57,085 bases of DNA from Corynebacterium pilosum DSM 20521 = CIP 103422 (lineage in GTDB: Bacteria; Actinomycetota; Actinomycetes; Mycobacteriales; Mycobacteriaceae), in the NCBI RefSeq assembly GCF_000373805.1, contig NZ_KB892450.1, forward strand, positions 132,515-189,599. Direction: 5' to 3'. Shown here piece by piece: positions 34,917 to 43,531 of this stretch. The notes beneath the pieces were generated by a model that saw only the letters and a list, made by a program, of their open reading frames with translations, did no database searches and had not been told where the DNA came from. Numbering within the stretch: position 1 is the first letter of the stretch; the number at the start of each line of letters is the position of its first letter. The translations under genes were made by a program, and so were the position numbers.

Positions 34917-35453
34917 ATGCCTACCCCAAAGAAGGGCGCCCGTTTCGGCAGCTCTGCAAGCAACCAGAAGCACATTCTGTCCAACCTTGCAGCTGCACTG
35001 TTCGAGCACGGCGCAATCAAGACGACCGACGCTAAGGCAAAGGTCCTGCGTCCTTACGTCGAAAAGCTGATCACTCGCGCGAAGTCTGGTTCCGTCCACG
35101 ACCGTCGTGAGGTGCTCAAGCACATTCCTAACAAGAACGTTGTTAACCACCTGTTCGACGAGCTCGCTCCGAGCTTCGAGAACCGCGATGGCGGCTACAC
35201 CCGCATCATCAAGCTGGAAAACCGCGCCGGCGACAACGCTCCAATGTCTCAGATCTCCCTCGTCCTCGAGGAAGTAGAGGCCAAGGAGTCCAACCGCGCT
35301 GCTCGCGCAGCTGCTTCCAAGCAGGCTGAAGAGCCAGCTGAGGAAGAGAAGGCTGAGGAGACCGCAGCAGAGGAGACCCCAGCTGAGGCTGAGGACGCAC
35401 CTGCTGAAGAGTCTACTGAAGCTGAGGAAGCCAAGGAGGACGAGGAGAAGTAG
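34917..35453 (+). CDS. rplQ: 50S ribosomal protein L17 with acidic tail
   Basis: 178 residues. The first 120 ([19 protein letters not shown] onward) are L17, which lies near the tunnel exit. The last 55 or so are a low-complexity tail of alanine and glutamate with a negative charge, much longer than the 120-130 residues of E. coli L17. Such tails occur in other actinobacterial L17 proteins. The coding sequence of the tail is repetitive (GAGGAA and GCTGAG codons). Confidence 0.95.
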   Translation: MPTPKKGARFGSSASNQKHILSNLAAALFEHGAIKTTDAKAKVLRPYVEKLITRAKSGSVHDRREVLKHIPNKNVVNHLFDELAPSFENRDGGYTRIIKLENRAGDNAPMSQISLVLEEVEAKESNRAARAAASKQAEEPAEEEKAEETAAEETPAEAEDAPAEESTEAEEAKEDEEK

Positions 35454-35474
35454 TCCTTCCCCCGTTTCTTTCGA

Positions 35475-35512
35475 ACGCCCCCTGCACCGCTACAGCGCGG
35501 AGCAGGGGGCGT
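35475..35512 (+). terminator. Hairpin between rplQ and truA
   Basis: Perfect 11-bp stem ACGCCCCCTGC / GCAGGGGGCGT with a 16-base loop but no T run, so termination may be partial. Confidence 0.6.
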
Positions 35513-35550
35513 CGGCATTGCTACTGCTGCTTGGTACTCTTAGTCCCATC

Positions 35551-36483
35551 ATGGAGACTGCACAGACCAACGCGAAGGCGCGTCCCGCGGCCGAACCCAA
35601 CAACAGCGACATGCGGCGATTGCGGCTTGACCTGGCCTATGACGGCACCGACTTTCACGGCTGGGCACGCCAGAAACCCGGCGCTGATGGGCCGGTACGC
35701 ACCGTGCAGGAAACGCTGGAGGACGCATTATCGACGATCCTTCGCGTGCCTGTGCGCCTGACCGTTGCAGGACGCACCGATGCCGGCGTACATGCCGCTG
35801 CCCAAGTTGCGCACTGTGACATTCCCGCGTCCAGTCTGGACCAGCGCACCATCGACGGGGACCCGACCCGTTTGGTGCGCCGCCTAGGGCGCTTCCTGCC
35901 AGAAGATGTCCGCGTCGACCAAGTCACTTTTGCGCCCGAGCATTTCGACGCCCGATTCTCTGCCTTAGCGCGTACCTACCATTACCGGGTGACCACACAT
36001 CCGGGAGGCCCGCTGCCGATGCGGGTGAGGGATACAGCCCACTGGATCAAACCGGTAGACGCTGAGGCGATGCAAGAAGTGGCCGATGCCTTGGTCGGTC
36101 TGCATGATTTCGCCGCCTTCTGTAAGCCGCGCCCGCACTCCACGACGATTCGCGATGTGCAGTCTTTCACGTGGCGGGACATTTCGACGCCCTACGAACC
36201 CCAGCTGTATGTCGCAGAAATTACTGCCGACGCGTTTTGTTGGAACATGGTCCGTGCCTTGGTAGGCGCAAGCCTTGTGGTCGGGGAGGGGCGCCGCGAC
36301 GAGGCCTGGACCCAGCTCTTGCTGGGCCAGCAACAGCGCAGCCCTGACGTCCCGCTGGCCCCAGCCCGCGGACTAACGATGATGGGTGTGACGTACCCGG
36401 CGGATGACCAGCTTGCCGCCCGAAACGCGATGACCCGTGACAAGCGTGATCCAGACGAGGTCCAGGCGCAGTCCAATACCTAA
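35551..36483 (+). CDS. truA: tRNA pseudouridine(38-40) synthase TruA
   Basis: 310 residues from ATG 35551. Motif GRTDAGVHA contains the catalytic aspartate (Asp77); LDLAYDGTDFHGWARQ and ARTYHYRV are family landmarks. Modifies uridines 38-40 of the anticodon arm. The start is not certain: ATG 35611 and an upstream frame from 35518 are alternatives, and no clear ribosome binding site is seen. The position after rplQ is conserved in actinobacteria. Confidence 0.93.
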   Translation: METAQTNAKARPAAEPNNSDMRRLRLDLAYDGTDFHGWARQKPGADGPVRTVQETLEDALSTILRVPVRLTVAGRTDAGVHAAAQVAHCDIPASSLDQRTIDGDPTRLVRRLGRFLPEDVRVDQVTFAPEHFDARFSALARTYHYRVTTHPGGPLPMRVRDTAHWIKPVDAEAMQEVADALVGLHDFAAFCKPRPHSTTIRDVQSFTWRDISTPYEPQLYVAEITADAFCWNMVRALVGASLVVGEGRRDEAWTQLLLGQQQRSPDVPLAPARGLTMMGVTYPADDQLAARNAMTRDKRDPDEVQAQSNT

Positions 36484-36550
36484 GAAGCGCGGGGTTCGGG
36501 GCTACACTTTTCTCACATAGCACGGTGTTTTAAGGGAGGCAGCAAAGATC

Positions 36551-38716
36551 ATGAGTATCGCTGCAGCGGTATGGACGGCGATTGCCGTCCTTGTGCTGCC
36601 CGGCTTCTTTGTTGCCTGGGTGTCAGGCCTGAAAACGCCGGCCGCGATGTTTGCGGGTATGCCGGTCACCTTTGGCATCGTCGGGCTGGCCGCGTGGTTC
36701 TGGGGGCTAACAGAGCTGCCCTTCAACTGGGTGACCTTCATTCTCATGTGGCTCGTCGTTCTCGCCCTGGCCGGGGTCTGGCGTTGGGCTTTTGCCAAGA
36801 AGGCTCGTCGGAAAGGCGCTGTGGCGTGGCGCGATGCCCTCTGGCCCGGGGGCTGGCGGAGAGACAGCATCGCGGACCCTACCTGGATTCTTCCCGCGGC
36901 AGGCGTGGCGACCTCGGCGTGGTTGTTGATCAGCTCGAAACTGCGCTGGCTCGAAGGACTGCCCCACGGCATGGGAAGTATCTTCCAAGGCTGGGATGTG
37001 CAGTGGCATGCCAATGCCGTGCGCTTCATCCTTGAGGAAGGGGTCGCCTCACCGACCCGAATGGGTGAGCTGCAAAACTTCGAAACTCAGGCGCAACTTC
37101 TTTATCCTTCCGGTTTCCACGCTGCTACCGCGTTGATCGCGGATGCGACTGGGTGGCACCCCATCGAGGCAACAAACTTGATGAGCATCGTTGGCCCGGC
37201 AGTGGCACTTCCTCTGACGATGGTGGGGATGGTCGGGGTGGTCGTCGGCACGCGATCTGTCATGTTCCAGCTGGGCGCAGCCTTTGCAGCGATCGCGGCC
37301 TACGCTTCGCCCGTGCTGATCTGGATCGGCGACTATGTGGGCGCGTGGCCGTACCTCTTGGCCATCTGTTTGACAGGCGTGGTCACCGCACAGTTCGCGG
37401 GCGTGGTGCACCGACATGTGGGCGCGCTAGCGACGATGCTGGGATTTATTGGTGTGGTGCAGCTGCATCCTTCAGCGGTGACAGTCGTTGCGCTGGCGGT
37501 CGGCCTTTACTGGCTGCTCTACCTTCTGTTCTCCCCGGCTCAGACGAGGCTGCGCGATACCGTGTGGCTGCTTGCCCCGGCGCTGGTGGGAACGATTCTG
37601 TATTTGCCGCAGCTGCTGACGGGCTCCGAACAGACAGAAGAGGTCGGTGCCTTCTCCGGCGACGAAGCCAAAACTCTGGAGCAAGCCTGGGCGGACGCGT
37701 TTACGATGAACACCCGCCACGTGGACGAATTCTTCCTCGACTGGGATCCCACCGTGATCCTGTGGCTCGCACTGGTGGGTGCGCTGTTCGCGGTGGTGTG
37801 GCGCCGGCAGGTTTGGCTGCTGGCAACCTACCTGCTCTTTCTTGCGATCACCGTGGGGTCCCTGTACCCGCTTGATGGGATCATCGGGGAAGTGGCAACA
37901 CTGGTGGGTTCCCTGCACTACAACATGGCGCACCGCCTGATCATGCCGGTGGCCATCATCGTCTTCGCGATGGCGGGCCTGGGTGTGGCGGTGCTCGTGC
38001 GCCTGCTCACGCTCGCGCCGGTGGCTGCGCGCAATGACAGCCCTGCCTGGACGCGGTCGACTGTGGCGGCGTCGGTCGTCGTTGGCGTGCTGGTTGGCTG
38101 GGGCGCCGCGTGGTGGGTGACCGCCTCCACGAACCGCGGCGCGCGCGAGGCGTTCACCCAGCCACGTGCCTCCCAGCGCATGGTGGATGACGATGACCGG
38201 GCAGCTTTCGACTGGTTGGGCACCCAGCCCGCGGCCTACGAGGGGCTGACCATGGGCGATCCTTCCGACGGCCACTCATGGCTCTATGCCTATAACGGCG
38301 TTCCGACGGTGTCCCGCCACTACCAATGGCCCGCCGGCGGGCGCGGCTCAAACACTGACACCCTGTACTGGGATTCCCACCTGCTGGGCGAAGGGAAGCG
38401 GGGCGCGCCCAATGAGCCCAATGTTGTGGACAAGGCTGCGGAAGAGTTCAACGTGAAGTTCTTCATCACCAGCCCGTGGAGCTTCTGGGCCTTCCAGAAG
38501 CCGCAGTGGCAGATGTTGCACGGGTTGTGGACCGCAGAAGGTGTTACCCCTGTGTACCGCCAAGGCGACACGGTTGTTTTTGCGGTGGATGAGGCCTTTG
38601 CGGATTATGAACTGACGTTGATGCAGATCGACGCGCAGCAGGCGGGCTCAGATCCGCTGCCGCGTCCACGCCCAGCGGTTGAGGCGACCGGCATCACGCA
38701 ATACACTGGCCTTTAA
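36551..38716 (+). CDS. DUF6541 polytopic membrane protein, possible glycosyltransferase
   Basis: 721 residues with about a dozen hydrophobic helices in the first 530 residues and a large C-terminal extracytoplasmic part. The loop GWDVQWHANAVRFILEEG, followed by LYPSGFHAATALI, matches DUF6541, an actinobacterial family resembling GT-C glycosyltransferases in topology. A catalytic role is not proven. Located between truA and eccB, it may glycosylate envelope or secreted components; its neighbours are the only hint. Confidence 0.75.
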   Translation: MSIAAAVWTAIAVLVLPGFFVAWVSGLKTPAAMFAGMPVTFGIVGLAAWFWGLTELPFNWVTFILMWLVVLALAGVWRWAFAKKARRKGAVAWRDALWPGGWRRDSIADPTWILPAAGVATSAWLLISSKLRWLEGLPHGMGSIFQGWDVQWHANAVRFILEEGVASPTRMGELQNFETQAQLLYPSGFHAATALIADATGWHPIEATNLMSIVGPAVALPLTMVGMVGVVVGTRSVMFQLGAAFAAIAAYASPVLIWIGDYVGAWPYLLAICLTGVVTAQFAGVVHRHVGALATMLGFIGVVQLHPSAVTVVALAVGLYWLLYLLFSPAQTRLRDTVWLLAPALVGTILYLPQLLTGSEQTEEVGAFSGDEAKTLEQAWADAFTMNTRHVDEFFLDWDPTVILWLALVGALFAVVWRRQVWLLATYLLFLAITVGSLYPLDGIIGEVATLVGSLHYNMAHRLIMPVAIIVFAMAGLGVAVLVRLLTLAPVAARNDSPAWTRSTVAASVVVGVLVGWGAAWWVTASTNRGAREAFTQPRASQRMVDDDDRAAFDWLGTQPAAYEGLTMGDPSDGHSWLYAYNGVPTVSRHYQWPAGGRGSNTDTLYWDSHLLGEGKRGAPNEPNVVDKAAEEFNVKFFITSPWSFWAFQKPQWQMLHGLWTAEGVTPVYRQGDTVVFAVDEAFADYELTLMQIDAQQAGSDPLPRPRPAVEATGITQYTGL

Positions 38717-38765
38717 TGCACAGGCTGCGGGAGGGGCCCGCAGCGGGGGATCCATTCGGGGGATA

Positions 38766-40058
38766 GTGATTGAAGTGACCGCGCCTACACAGCCGGCTCC
38801 TCAGCAGGAGGAACGCACGTTTTTACCCACCACGCGTGCGCAGGTTTCTGGCCACAGGTTTTTACGACGCAGGGTTGAACATGGCCTGCTCTACGGCGAT
38901 ATTCGCATGATTCATGATCCGCTGACGGCCCGGCGCCGCGCAGCGATCCTTGGGGTGGTGGCCGTCGTACTGATCGGCGGGGTTGCGGGCCTATTGGCCT
39001 GGCTGAAACCCAACGCCGCGCCGGGCGATGCTCCGATCGTCCGGGCCACGTCTGGCGCGCTTTTTGTGCGTATCGACGACGCCCTGCACCCCGTCACGAA
39101 TCTAACCTCTGCGCGGCTGATCATCGGCGAGGCAGCAGAACCGGCCTCTATTGGCGACGAGCACCTTGAAGAGGCCCGCCGCGGGGCGCCTGTGGGCATT
39201 GCATCTGCCCCCACGGTCTTTGCGCCTGAGGATTCTCCCGCCGTGGCGTGGTCAGCGTGCACAGCGGGCGGGGAAGAGGAGGTCAGCGTGGTGGCGGGGC
39301 CCGCACCTACTGCTTTGCCTGCGAATCACGCAGTGGTGGCTACCGATGGTCAGCGCGAGTGGCTGGTCACGGCACAAGGGCGTGCGCAGCTCCCAATGGA
39401 GTCCTCCCCGCAGGCCCGGGCCCTACGCCGAGGCCTGGGGATTGGCCCAGACACACCACGGTGGCAGCCACCCGTAGAAGTGCTCGAGGCGGTGCCAGAG
39501 ACAGCCCCGGTAGTCGTGCCTGCCCCTGTGCCGATGGTGCTGCGCGTCGAGGGAGGTGCGTGGGCGCTGCTCCCGAGCGGGGGAGTGCAGCCGCTCTCGC
39601 CGGCACAGGCAGATATTTTTGAGTCAGCTGGCGCGAAAGCCCGCCAGCTCAGCCGCGAGGAGCTAGCGGCCTTCGCCGATGCAGCCGACCCTGTGCGTGT
39701 GACGATTCCCGCCGAGGTGCCCACGCTGCGCGACCCGGCGGAGTTGCAGCTGTGCGCCACGGCCAATGGCGGGGTAGGGACCTTCGCTCCCGGACACGAG
39801 CTGCCTGGGGAGGTGGCGCTGTCAGGCTCATCGGTGGCTCGCCAGTTCCGTGGCCTCGCTACTGGTGCGGTCGGGGTGGATACTGGGCGCAGTTTCCTCG
39901 TGGTCTCCGGCAGCGGTGTGCGTCACGCCGTGGAGGACCCAGCGGTACTAGACGTCGTTGGGGCGGCGCGTGTCGACGAGGTCCCCTGGGCAATCGTCCA
40001 ACTGCTGCCCGAGGGGCCGGACCTTAGCCAGGAAAGAGCGCGCCGGGCGACGTACTAG
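38766..40058 (+). CDS. eccB: Type VII secretion core protein EccB (ESX-4 type)
   Basis: About 430 residues. PTTRAQVSGHRFLRRRVEHG, then LLYGDIRMIHDPL, is the EccB N-terminal signature, followed by one transmembrane helix (about residues 60-82) and a large extracytoplasmic domain with an internal repeat-like fold. It is part of the ESX membrane complex with EccC and EccD. Start is GTG 38766, or GTG 38775 with better spacing from GGGGGA; frames further upstream overlap the DUF6541 gene. Its ESX partners lie beyond the inserted bfaA-bfaB pair. Confidence 0.9.
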   Translation: MIEVTAPTQPAPQQEERTFLPTTRAQVSGHRFLRRRVEHGLLYGDIRMIHDPLTARRRAAILGVVAVVLIGGVAGLLAWLKPNAAPGDAPIVRATSGALFVRIDDALHPVTNLTSARLIIGEAAEPASIGDEHLEEARRGAPVGIASAPTVFAPEDSPAVAWSACTAGGEEEVSVVAGPAPTALPANHAVVATDGQREWLVTAQGRAQLPMESSPQARALRRGLGIGPDTPRWQPPVEVLEAVPETAPVVVPAPVPMVLRVEGGAWALLPSGGVQPLSPAQADIFESAGAKARQLSREELAAFADAADPVRVTIPAEVPTLRDPAELQLCATANGGVGTFAPGHELPGEVALSGSSVARQFRGLATGAVGVDTGRSFLVVSGSGVRHAVEDPAVLDVVGAARVDEVPWAIVQLLPEGPDLSQERARRATY

Positions 40059-40149
40059 TTTTAGGATTCACCTGCTCAGGGGTGGCGGGCAAGCGGTGGG
40101 CAGAATGCCGGCAGGCAAAAACCATAAAGAGTGGTTACAGTGGCGTTAC

Positions 40150-41685
40150 ATGAGCCTAACGGACAATATCGCGGACAGTGCAGTGCGAATAGCAAGTGGT
40201 GTGACGAACGCGTTGGGGAATACTTTCACCTCACGCAGCGTCGACGCAGAACATATTCAACCCGTCGGATGGCAGGCACATCATCGTGGTGTAGAAGCCC
40301 TCGTCGATAGTTTCGCCGAGGTCCCGAAAGACCAGCGAGTGCGCTTGGCAAAGAAGACATCCAACGTGTTCCGTGGCCGTAGCGGTGGCTCGGCGGGACT
40401 TGATGTCAGCGGCTTGGGCGGTGTCATTGAGGTTGATCCCGTTGCCCGCACCGCGGATGTTCAAGGCATGTGCACCTATGAGGACTTGGTGGACGCCACC
40501 TTGCCGCATGGCCTCGCACCCTTTGTTATTCCGCAGTTGAAGACCATCACCCTGGGCGGGGCGGTGACCGGCATGGGTGTGGAGTCCACGTCTTTCCGCA
40601 ATGGGCTGCCGCATGAGTCCGTCATTGAGATGGATATCCTCACCGGCACCGGCGAGATTATTACCGCAACGCGTGAGAGCAATGTTGATCTTTTCCGCTC
40701 CTTCCCGAACTCCTACGGTTCCCTGGGGTATGCGATCCGGCTGAAGATTGAGCTGGAGCCGGTGAAAAAGTACGTCGCGATGTCGCATGTGCGTTTCGAC
40801 GATCTGACCTCCTACCAGGAGGCCTTGGCTGAGTACTCCGAGTCCGGCACTTTCGAGAACGCACCGATCCACGGGCTGGACGGTGTTTCTTTTTCGCCGG
40901 ATGAGTCCTACCTGATCATCGCCCAGACCACCGATGAGGAAGGCCCCACCTCCGATTACACGCGTGACCGTATCTACTACCAGTCGCTGCGCCACCCTGA
41001 AGGTGTACTGCGCGACCGGTTGACCATTCGCGACTACATCTGGCGCTGGGACACGGACTGGTTCTGGTGCTCCCGCGCATTCGGCGTGCAAAACCCCCAG
41101 GTGCGTGCCATTTGGCCACGTGACCTGCGCCGCAGCGCTTTCTACTGGAAGCTGATCGGGCTGGACCGCAAGTACAACGTCGAGCACAACCTGGTCAATC
41201 GCCCCAAGGGCCTGCCTCACCGCGAGCGCGTGGTGCAAGACGTTGAGGTCACGGTGGATAAGACTGCCGAGTGGCTGGAGTGGTTCTTCCAGGCGTGTGA
41301 TATTCAGCCGGTGTGGCTGTGCCCGATTCGTCTGCGTGGCAGTTCCCAAGATCTCGTCGGCAAGGGCGAAAAGACTGCCGACGAGCGCGCGCCGTGGCCT
41401 CTGTACCCGCTGGAGCCAGGCACGACGTGGATCAATATGGGATTCTGGTCGGCTGTGCCCGGTGACCACGTGTCTAAGGACGCTGAACCTGGGGCCTTCA
41501 ACAGGGTCATCGAGAAGAAGGTGTCTGAGCTCGGTGGGCATAAGTCCCTGTACTCGGAGGCCTTCTACACCCGCGAGCAGTTTGAAGCGCTCTACGGCGG
41601 AAATCTGCCGGAAGAGATGAAGCAGGTGTATGACCCTGAGGGACGTTTCCCCGGTCTGTATGAGAAGACCGTCGGCGGCGCATAA
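40150..41685 (+). CDS. bfaA: FAD-dependent reductase of 10-methyl fatty acid synthesis (BfaA-like)
   Basis: 511 residues. An FAD-binding PCMH-type N-terminal domain (KKTSNVFRGRSG, then CTYEDLVDATL, ITLGGAVTGMGVESTSFRNG) and a C-terminal cap domain. Paired with the CFA-type methyltransferase directly downstream, as Rv0449c is with ufaA1 in mycobacteria. In that pathway the methyltransferase forms a 10-methylene phospholipid from oleoyl chains, and the FAD enzyme reduces it with NADPH to 10-methylstearate (tuberculostearic acid). ATG 40150 lacks a ribosome binding site; a TACAGT box 9-14 bp upstream suggests a short leader. Confidence 0.85.
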   Translation: MSLTDNIADSAVRIASGVTNALGNTFTSRSVDAEHIQPVGWQAHHRGVEALVDSFAEVPKDQRVRLAKKTSNVFRGRSGGSAGLDVSGLGGVIEVDPVARTADVQGMCTYEDLVDATLPHGLAPFVIPQLKTITLGGAVTGMGVESTSFRNGLPHESVIEMDILTGTGEIITATRESNVDLFRSFPNSYGSLGYAIRLKIELEPVKKYVAMSHVRFDDLTSYQEALAEYSESGTFENAPIHGLDGVSFSPDESYLIIAQTTDEEGPTSDYTRDRIYYQSLRHPEGVLRDRLTIRDYIWRWDTDWFWCSRAFGVQNPQVRAIWPRDLRRSAFYWKLIGLDRKYNVEHNLVNRPKGLPHRERVVQDVEVTVDKTAEWLEWFFQACDIQPVWLCPIRLRGSSQDLVGKGEKTADERAPWPLYPLEPGTTWINMGFWSAVPGDHVSKDAEPGAFNRVIEKKVSELGGHKSLYSEAFYTREQFEALYGGNLPEEMKQVYDPEGRFPGLYEKTVGGA

Positions 41686-41739
41686 TCGCGCAAAGATTTT
41701 GTCAGAATAAATAGATTGGTAAGTGAAGGATAGAGGAAC

Positions 41740-43062
41740 ATGACATCCCCTTTTGAACCCATGACCGTTGCAGAGATCGTCGACGAATTCGTTGAGGGTG
41801 AGAACCCCTTCCGCTGGGAGGCCTTCGATGGATCCTCCACCGGACCTGAGGATGCCAAGTACAAGGTGAGCATCAACTCGCCGGAGGGCTTGAGCTACAT
41901 CGTGACCGCCCCTGGCGATGTCGGTCTTGCGCGCGCATTCGTGACGGAGGGCCTCACCGTTGAAGGCGAGCACCTGGCTCACCCGTACGGCATTTTCGAT
42001 TCGCTGCGTGAACTGTACAACAAGGTGAAGAAGCCAGATTTCCGCACGATGGCGAAGATCCTGCGCTCCCTCGGTTCGATGGGGGCCATCCAGGTGCAGC
42101 CGATCCCGGATGTGGAGGAGGCTAGCTGGCTGGAGCGCACGATCCGCCAGGGCCTGTCCAAGCACTCCAAGGAGCGCGATGCCGATGTGATCTCCGCGCA
42201 CTATGACGTGGGCAATGACTTTTATGAGCTCTTCCTTGGCGATTCGATGACCTACACCTGCGCGATCTACCCGCACGAGAACGCCACGCTGGAGGAGGCT
42301 CAGGAGAACAAGTACCGCACGGTGTTCGACAAGCTGGGCCTGAAGGCCGGCGACCGCCACCTCGACGTGGGCTGCGGCTGGGGTGGCATGGTGCGCTATG
42401 CCGCGCGCCAGGGAGTCCAATCCATCGGAGTGACCCTGTCGAAGGAGCAGGCCGAGTGGGCCCAGGCCAAAATCAAGGAAGAGGGCTTGGAGGAATTTGC
42501 GGAGGTCCGCTACCAGGATTACCGCGATGTCAGCGAGTCCGAGTTCGACGGCATTTCTGCTATCGGAATCCTGGAGCACGTCGGCGTGGACAACTATCCG
42601 CAGTTCTTCGAGTTCCTCCAGGACAAGCTGCATGTTGGCGGCAAGATTTTGAACCACTGCATTACCTACCCGGATAACCACAAGACGGCCAAGGGAACGT
42701 TCATTGACCGCTACATCTTCCCGGACGGCGAACTGACGGGCTCTGGTACCATCACCCAGGCCATGCAGGATGTCGGACTTGAGGTTGTGCACACTGAGAC
42801 GTTCCGCTTTGACTACATGCGCACCCTGCGCGACTGGTGCGAGAACCTGAAGGAGAACTGGGACAAGGGCGTCGAGCTCGTCGGCCTGCCCACCGCCAAG
42901 CTTTATGGCATGTACATGGCGGGCTCCGAGTGGGGCTTCGAGCACAACGTGGTCAGCCTGTACCACTTCCTCGGCGTGAAGCTGCCGGAGGACGGCACCC
43001 GCGAGAACACCCCTGAGCGCCGCTGGTGGAAGGACATCACCGCGGAGGAGTTCTACGCTTAA
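41740..43062 (+). CDS. bfaB: Cyclopropane-fatty-acyl-phospholipid synthase family methyltransferase (BfaB/UfaA1-like)
   Basis: 440 residues. SAM-binding motif LDVGCGWGGM (about residues 208-217), ISAHYDVGNDFYELFLG and TYTCAIYPHENATLEEAQ are CFA-synthase landmarks. With the FAD reductase upstream it should make 10-methyl branched chains rather than cyclopropanes. GGATAGAGGAAC precedes the ATG. The product would be found in membrane phospholipids. A plain CFA synthase cannot be excluded without chemistry. Confidence 0.87.
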   Translation: MTSPFEPMTVAEIVDEFVEGENPFRWEAFDGSSTGPEDAKYKVSINSPEGLSYIVTAPGDVGLARAFVTEGLTVEGEHLAHPYGIFDSLRELYNKVKKPDFRTMAKILRSLGSMGAIQVQPIPDVEEASWLERTIRQGLSKHSKERDADVISAHYDVGNDFYELFLGDSMTYTCAIYPHENATLEEAQENKYRTVFDKLGLKAGDRHLDVGCGWGGMVRYAARQGVQSIGVTLSKEQAEWAQAKIKEEGLEEFAEVRYQDYRDVSESEFDGISAIGILEHVGVDNYPQFFEFLQDKLHVGGKILNHCITYPDNHKTAKGTFIDRYIFPDGELTGSGTITQAMQDVGLEVVHTETFRFDYMRTLRDWCENLKENWDKGVELVGLPTAKLYGMYMAGSEWGFEHNVVSLYHFLGVKLPEDGTRENTPERRWWKDITAEEFYA

Positions 43063-43067
43063 GGGAT

Positions 43068-43080
43068 TGCTTAACGACGA
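43068..43080 (+). repeat. CGCTTNNCGACGA element, one mismatch (TGCTTAACGACGA)
   Basis: Lies 5 bp after the bfaB stop, sense orientation; its last bases start the outer stem of the following terminator. Confidence 0.65.
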
Positions 43081-43092
43081 GCAGCCGTGTCG

Positions 43093-43130
43093 GTCAAGCA
43101 GCTCTCAAAGCTATGAGAGCTGCTTGACCT
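43093..43130. terminator. Strong bidirectional hairpin between bfaB and the HTH gene
   Basis: Perfect 16-bp stem GGTCAAGCAGCTCTCA / TGAGAGCTGCTTGACC with a 6-base loop; an outer stem CGACGAGCAG (43075-43084) with CTGCTCGTCG (about 43132-43142) extends it. Placed between convergent genes. Confidence 0.85.
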
Positions 43131-43152
43131 GCTGCTCGTCGAGTGCGATTCT

Positions 43153-43476
43153 CTACAGGTCGTTGAGTTCGGCCACTTCATCCTCGGTGAGCTCAACGGT
43201 GGAACGAGGCTGTGAGCTGGAGTGAAGGGGGTTCGCCAATACTTCCTTGCCACGGCGCTGTTGCTGCATGAACTCGTTGAGATCGCCGATTGTGATGCGA
43301 CGTTGCGTGCCCAGGCGGTGGAAGGGCAGCGTGCCGTTATCCATAAACGACAAGAGGTGAGGGCGGCTAACTTGTAGAAGTTCCGCAGCCTCGTCGGGGG
43401 TGAGTTCTGTATCAGAGTCAAGAGCATCCACGCCCATGCGCTGCAGGATCGTAGCGAGGGACGACGGTGTAGGCAG
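43153..43476 (-). CDS. Excisionase/MerR-like helix-turn-helix protein, start unresolved
   Basis: Contains TELTPDEAAELLQVSRPHLL, FMDNGTLPFHRLGTQRRI and a DLNEFMQQQR helix: the DNA-binding domain of excisionase-type regulators and of antitoxins usually paired with PIN-domain toxins. No toxin gene is adjacent. The natural start is unclear: the conserved frame has no ATG before 43437, and family-like sequence (LPTPSSLATILQRMG) begins upstream at a CTG (43476) or ATT. One extra base in the AAAAGGG run would join it to the ATG at 43493. Possibly co-transcribed with eccD-mycP. Confidence 0.55.
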   Translation of the reverse strand: MPTPSSLATILQRMGVDALDSDTELTPDEAAELLQVSRPHLLSFMDNGTLPFHRLGTQRRITIGDLNEFMQQQRRGKEVLANPLHSSSQPRSTVELTEDEVAELNDL

Positions 43477-43531
43477 AATAAATCCCTTTTCATAAGGCGG
43501 GCATGAGGCAGCTAGCCTAGCAAACTTGCCG

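Noticed and set aside
40231..42966. A 911-codon open frame on the - strand opposite bfaA-bfaB
   Set aside because: Same antisense effect; it crosses the intergenic gap and terminates in no family-like sequence.
43071..43493. Alternative frame starting at ATG 43493 read straight through
   Set aside because: After the first few codons it gives an R/S/C-rich shadow; the HTH domain is in the other frame.
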